Shown here: piece after piece, positions 59,802 to 62,859 of the stretch | How positions within the stretch are numbered: the stretch's first letter is position 1 | Layout of the letters: every line of letters begins with the position of its first letter | Origin: an uncultured Alphaproteobacteria bacterium | GTDB lineage: Bacteria; Pseudomonadota; Alphaproteobacteria; Rhodobacterales; Rhodobacteraceae | Direction of reading: 5' to 3' | DNA length: 62,859 nt | Assembly (NCBI GenBank): GCA_913031285.1 | Contig: CAJWEI010000012.1 | Location: 1 to 62,859, forward strand | Made by a program: the position numbers and the translations under genes | Notes under the pieces: model-generated | The model's input: the letters and a program-made list of their open reading frames with translations, nothing else | What the model was told of the DNA's origin: nothing | Database searches by the model: none

Positions 59802-60164
59802 GTGAGTAACACCACCCGATGGCATATTTCTATCACTGTGATTGTGCTCATAATGACAATTACATCCTTTAGCTTTGCGCAGGCCCAACTCATGTCAGGC
59901 GCTATTGGCAAGATGGTGCTGTGTACTGCAGATGGTCCAGAAATAGTCGCCGTTGATACTGGAGGTCAGCCTGTTCACGCATCAGATGTTTGCGTTGATT
60001 GTATAGCAAGTTTTGTGATTTTTGGCTCTAGATACAAAACTGAACTTAAGATTTTTATGAAAAGTTTTAGTGGTTATGTACCAATCTACATTGGCATTAA
60101 CCTAATACGGCTTCGCTATGAAGAGCGATTGAGCCGAGCACCGCCACACTTACTTCCAGCTTAA
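59802..60164 (+). CDS. small exported cysteine-containing protein next to copper chaperone
   Basis: 120 residues. A hydrophobic N-terminal segment (WHISITVIVLIMTITSFSFA) suggests export; it is followed by KMVLCTADGPEIVAVDTGGQ and HASDVCVDCIASF, a Cys pattern (C...CxxC) resembling small DUF2946-type proteins near copper genes. The C-terminal 50 residues have no such features and may be altered. The start is GTG 59802. It lies 33 bases before the PCu(A)C gene, so a copper-related role is inferred from context only. Confidence 0.6.
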   Translation: MSNTTRWHISITVIVLIMTITSFSFAQAQLMSGAIGKMVLCTADGPEIVAVDTGGQPVHASDVCVDCIASFVIFGSRYKTELKIFMKSFSGYVPIYIGINLIRLRYEERLSRAPPHLLPA

Positions 60165-60197
60165 TATTTAAATAATAACAAATTTTATGAGGAACTA

Positions 60198-60656
60198 ATG
60201 ACTATGTTTAAAATCCTTACGACTGTTTTTGGCGTATTTTTGATGTTTAGTGATGCAATTGCGGATAGTATAATGATTGAAGACGCATATGCCCGTTCAA
60301 GCGGCAAAATGGCTAAGGCTGGTGCCGCTTTCATGATGATCCATAACTATACAGATACTGACGATCGATTAATCTCTGTTAGTTCAGATGCTGCCAAGAT
60401 GGTACAATTGCACACTCACATAAAATCTGACGATGGTGTCATGAAAATGCAGCATGTCCCAAATGGTTTTCTTGTGCCTGCTAATAGTATGCACATGCTT
60501 TCAAGAGGTAAAGATCACATTATGTTCATGGGCCTAACGGAACCTTGGGAACACGGCCAGAGTATTCCTTTGATACTTGTATTTGAACATGCCGGTGAGT
60601 TAGTTATACAGGTAGAAGTTGATCTTGAACGCAAAGATAGAGCACATAAGCATTAA
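60198..60656 (+). CDS. PCu(A)C-type periplasmic copper chaperone
   Basis: 152 residues. A signal segment (MFKILTTVFGVFLMFSDAIA) precedes the mature domain SIMIEDAYARSSGKMAKAGA. The copper-binding His/Met motif is spread over VQLHTHI, GVMKMQHV and NSMHMLSRGKDHIMFMG. The family delivers Cu(I) to the CuA site of cytochrome oxidase. ATG 60198 has GAGGA upstream. It pairs with the preceding small exported protein. Confidence 0.9.
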   Translation: MTMFKILTTVFGVFLMFSDAIADSIMIEDAYARSSGKMAKAGAAFMMIHNYTDTDDRLISVSSDAAKMVQLHTHIKSDDGVMKMQHVPNGFLVPANSMHMLSRGKDHIMFMGLTEPWEHGQSIPLILVFEHAGELVIQVEVDLERKDRAHKH

Positions 60657-61064
60657 AGGAACGGTAAGACTGGCAAAAGAAACCGCGGTATGTAAAATGT
60701 CTTAACAAGGTAATATTTGCGGCTTATCTACCGTTTAGCTTTTGCTAAAAATAAAATAATAGCTGGCCTTGGTATTCCCTTAGCCCAGCTAAGCTTTAAG
60801 AGTTTGGGCGAAGCTTTAGATATATTCTCTTAATGTCTTTATGATTTATTTATTATATACCTGCTCTATGCTTCACAAAAAACTGTTTTGCAAAATAATG
60901 GTGGATCTGAACACTATTGACACATTTCCGAAAAAAGCTATCTCACAGTGATTGATGATAAAGGCGGTAGCTTTTGGGCTCTGCCCTAGTGTGACTACGT
61001 GGAGCTGATAAATGATTGATCCGAACACACATATTTATCGTAATAGGTACATGGGGAGTCAAAA
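60657..61064. other. 408-base intergenic stretch
   Basis: AT-rich. A short plus frame near 60740-60830 reads AFAKNKIIAGLGIPLAQLSF before a stop, perhaps a relic. Nothing else can be supported. The last 30 bases contain the ribosome site GGGGAG of the DUF2177 gene. Confidence 0.35.
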
Positions 61065-61463
61065 ATGAACTATTTAGCGCTTTATATAGTCACAGTGTTA
61101 GTTTTTCTCGCTCTCGATGTGATAATGCTTAAAAAAGTTATGTATCCAATGTTCTCATCCAATATTGGCTCCATGATGTTAGAAACGCCAAAAATGGGGC
61201 CGGCAGCGGTATTTTATTTGTTCTACGTTGCGGGCGTTTTATGGTTTGCTTCTATACCTGCTCTACAATCAGGCCAGCCGGCTCAAGCTTTTCTTGGTGG
61301 TTTTATACTTGGTCTTTTGGCGTTTGGGACTTATGAGTTTACTAATTTTGCTACTCTGCGCGGTTGGGCTGTTCAGATGGTGGCCGTCGATGTTGTTTGG
61401 GGCGGAATTTTGACCGGTACGTCTGCATGGGTGGGTGTGACCGTGATCAAAGCTTTTTCGTAA
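61065..61463 (+). CDS. DUF2177 family membrane protein
   Basis: 132 residues, four hydrophobic helices. YIVTVLVFLALDVIMLKKVM, AVFYLFYVAGVLWFASIPAL, GTYEFTNFATLRGWAVQMVA and the C-terminal VDVVWGGILTGTSAW match the DUF2177 pattern. It is an inner-membrane protein of unknown function. It is followed 84 bases later by the inositol-phosphatase-family gene. Confidence 0.85.
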   Translation: MNYLALYIVTVLVFLALDVIMLKKVMYPMFSSNIGSMMLETPKMGPAAVFYLFYVAGVLWFASIPALQSGQPAQAFLGGFILGLLAFGTYEFTNFATLRGWAVQMVAVDVVWGGILTGTSAWVGVTVIKAFS

Positions 61464-61546
61464 TTTTGAATTTCCTTATTGGCGTGGCTTGGCTTTCTTT
61501 GCAAAGCTGCTTATAGGCCAAAGACTAGCCAACAAGGATTTTTTTA

Positions 61547-62335
61547 ATGCAAGGAAGCGCTAACCTAAACGTAATGATGAAAGCTGCTAGAAGTGCTGGT
61601 AGATCACTGGTAAAAGATTTTCGCGAGGTTGAAAACTTACAGGTTTCTACCAAATCTGCTGGTGACTTTGTTTCCCGCGCAGACATAGCTGCAGAGAAAA
61701 TAATAAGGGATGCACTTATGGAGGCACGTCCAACCTATGGTTGGATTGGTGAGGAAAGCGGAGAAGCACCAGGCCAAGATCCAACCCGACGCTGGATCGT
61801 CGACCCTTTGGATGGAACTACAAACTTTTTGCATGGTCTTCCCCATTGGGCTATTTCAATAGCTCTTGAACATCGTGGTAAGATTGTTGCTGGGGTTGTT
61901 TTTGATGCCGCGAAGGAAGAAATGTTTGTTGCAGAAAATGGCAAGGGCGCATGGATGAACGATATGCGTATGAGGGCTTCAGATCGGCGTCACTTGCAGG
62001 ACAGTATTTATGCAACAGGCTTGCCTTTCACGGGGCGTTCAGATTTGCCGGAAACCCTTCAGGATCTTGCAAGGCTTTTGCCAGCCTGTGCAGGCGTTCG
62101 TCGGTGGGGTGCAGCTTCACTTGATTTGGCTTATGTTGCTGGCGGCCGCTATGACGGATATTGGGAGCGTGGGCTACATATCTGGGATATCGCCGCTGGC
62201 TTGATTATCGCGCGTGAAGCTGGGGTTATCGTTGACGGCATGATGCGGGGTAGTAAACCGGAGACAACTGGTGACTTGATTTGCGCGACGGAAGTTCAAT
62301 TTGAAGCTTTTGCCAACGTCATCCGTGCATCTTGA
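61547..62335 (+). CDS. suhB: inositol monophosphatase family protein
   Basis: 262 residues. Metal-site motifs GWIGEESGEAPGQD, RWIVDPLDGTTNFLHGLPHW (DPLDGTTN) and HIWDIAAGLIIAREAG. It is a Mg-dependent sugar-phosphate or inositol-phosphate phosphatase; SuhB proteins also take part in rRNA antitermination. Full length and intact. It is the last intact gene before the IS remnant. Confidence 0.92.
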   Translation: MQGSANLNVMMKAARSAGRSLVKDFREVENLQVSTKSAGDFVSRADIAAEKIIRDALMEARPTYGWIGEESGEAPGQDPTRRWIVDPLDGTTNFLHGLPHWAISIALEHRGKIVAGVVFDAAKEEMFVAENGKGAWMNDMRMRASDRRHLQDSIYATGLPFTGRSDLPETLQDLARLLPACAGVRRWGAASLDLAYVAGGRYDGYWERGLHIWDIAAGLIIAREAGVIVDGMMRGSKPETTGDLICATEVQFEAFANVIRAS

Positions 62336-62420
62336 AATTTTTATTTAAGTCGGATGATGAACGCATGTCTTAGCCGCCTAGAACTATACCATGATTTTAG
62401 TGTCAAAGGAGGTTTTACAG

Positions 62421-62729
62421 ATGGCACGGAAACGGTATTTGGACGAAGATGTGCTGAAGATTTTTCGTGAGATTGAGGTGCATTTACATGATGGTCTGGA
62501 TGTTGTGAGTTCCTGCCGCAAGTCTGGGATTTCAGATAAGACCTATTACCACTGGCGCAAAAAGTTTGGCGGTATGGGGTGCTCACAGCTTTCCGAGAGG
62601 CGCGCTCTTTCTAAAGAGAACGAGTGGTTAAAGAAGATCTTCACAGAGTTACTTCTTAGTCCTGTTTTTAGTTTCCACTTCAATACGAACAGGCGAATGA
62701 TCAGCTTTCATCCTAATCGCAATATGTAG
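62421..62729 (+). mobile_element. truncated IS3-family orfA (transposase helix-turn-helix part)
   Basis: ATG 62421, with a strong AAAGGAGG eight bases upstream, opens an IS3-type orfA: MARKRYLDEDVLKIFREIEV, then SCRKSGISDKTYYHWRKKFG (helix-turn-helix) and ENEWLKKIFTEL (start of the leucine zipper). Similarity stops near 62650, where unrelated sequence continues the frame to 62729. No orfB follows, so no active element remains. I could not delimit terminal repeats. Confidence 0.8.
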
Positions 62730-62771
62730 GATTGCGAGTGCGCAAACAGCAATTATCTCGACTACTCCCAT
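62649..62771 (-). CDS. short hypothetical membrane peptide
   Basis: A 40-codon frame: MGVVEIIAVCALAILHIAIR followed by MKADHSPVRIEVETKNRTKK. One transmembrane helix then a charged tail, with an AAGGGG run about ten bases before the ATG. The stop lies exactly at the junction with the IS remnant. It may be a real small gene or a fragment; no family is recognised. Confidence 0.35.
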   Translation of the reverse strand: MGVVEIIAVCALAILHIAIRMKADHSPVRIEVETKNRTKK

Positions 62772-62855
62772 CTTTTAAATCCCCTTAGAGCCTGCTTCTT
62801 ACGAACGGGTGATGGTGGCTAAATAACTGACAATCAACAGAAGGAACTAAACTAA

Positions 62856-62859
62856 ATGA
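62856..62859 (+). CDS. possible start of a gene leaving the window
   Basis: ATG 62856-62858 is preceded by AAGGA (62841-62845) in the sequence CAGAAGGAACTAAACTAA. Only four bases are visible, so this is a guess from the ribosome-binding site. Confidence 0.25.

Overview
The window reads as chromosomal DNA of an alphaproteobacterium of the Rhodobacterales (Roseobacter group), with moderate to low GC by eye. The grounds are gene content and order: lgt-midA-pgeF opposite ubiK, nfuA-tsaB-rimI, trpS/rhomboid-like/murJ/glnD, an LpoA-like gene opposite rsmI followed by gshB, a fused sat-cysC, an RpoH2-type sigma factor, an hsp20-DUF1150 pair and a BMP-type nucleoside ABC transporter. Almost everything intact is core housekeeping. 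I see no tRNA, rRNA, CRISPR array, prophage or plasmid functions. The only mobile DNA is a truncated IS3-type orfA at the right end.

Layout. 1-4101: nucleoside-type ABC transporter (minus). 4249-7680: rimI, tsaB, nfuA, usp and ilvE (minus), with an iron-type (Irr/ICE-like) operator before nfuA. 8375-15662: trpS, rhomboid-like, murJ, glnD, LpoA-like. 15737-17977: rsmI, a decayed yraN, gshB. 18629-20577: CobC-like phosphatase, a decayed cobU/cobP, rpoH2. 20847-27818: coaBC, dut, a membrane-anchored MoeB/ThiF protein, an M3 peptidase, then groES-groEL behind a sigma70-type promoter and CIRCE. 28162-34932: purK, purE, DUF465, hsp20-DUF1150, sat-cysC, trxB, lrp-type regulator. 34954-41492: pgeF, midA, lgt, ubiK, ybjN-like, proC, csaA, 2-hydroxyacid dehydrogenase, tdk. 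41660-43598: two decayed amino-sugar genes (SIS-domain deaminase and nagA). 43623-52553: SulP transporter, apt, aldehyde dehydrogenase, methyltransferase, argF, argD, flavin reductase. 52619-62335: GNAT, decayed ycjF, truA, hrpB, DUF3108, meaB, rpmB, a copper-type pair, DUF2177, inositol-phosphatase family.

Two themes stand out. First, stress and iron control can be read in the DNA: groE has CIRCE, hsp20 has a sigma-32-like promoter, the window carries an RpoH2 gene, and nfuA has an Irr-box-like palindrome next to a second palindrome that holds the -35 box. Second, many long 'empty' stretches are gene relics. I could identify five: yraN, cobU/cobP, a SIS-domain sugar-phosphate gene, nagA and ycjF. 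Each lies where its family is expected and keeps recognisable motifs despite stops, frameshifts or deletions. Other gaps hold open stretches that I could not name. The lineage appears to be losing accessory catabolism and parts of cofactor metabolism while the relics are only slowly deleted. I did not find a convincing new multi-gene system; the relics and the nfuA operator are the observations most worth checking.
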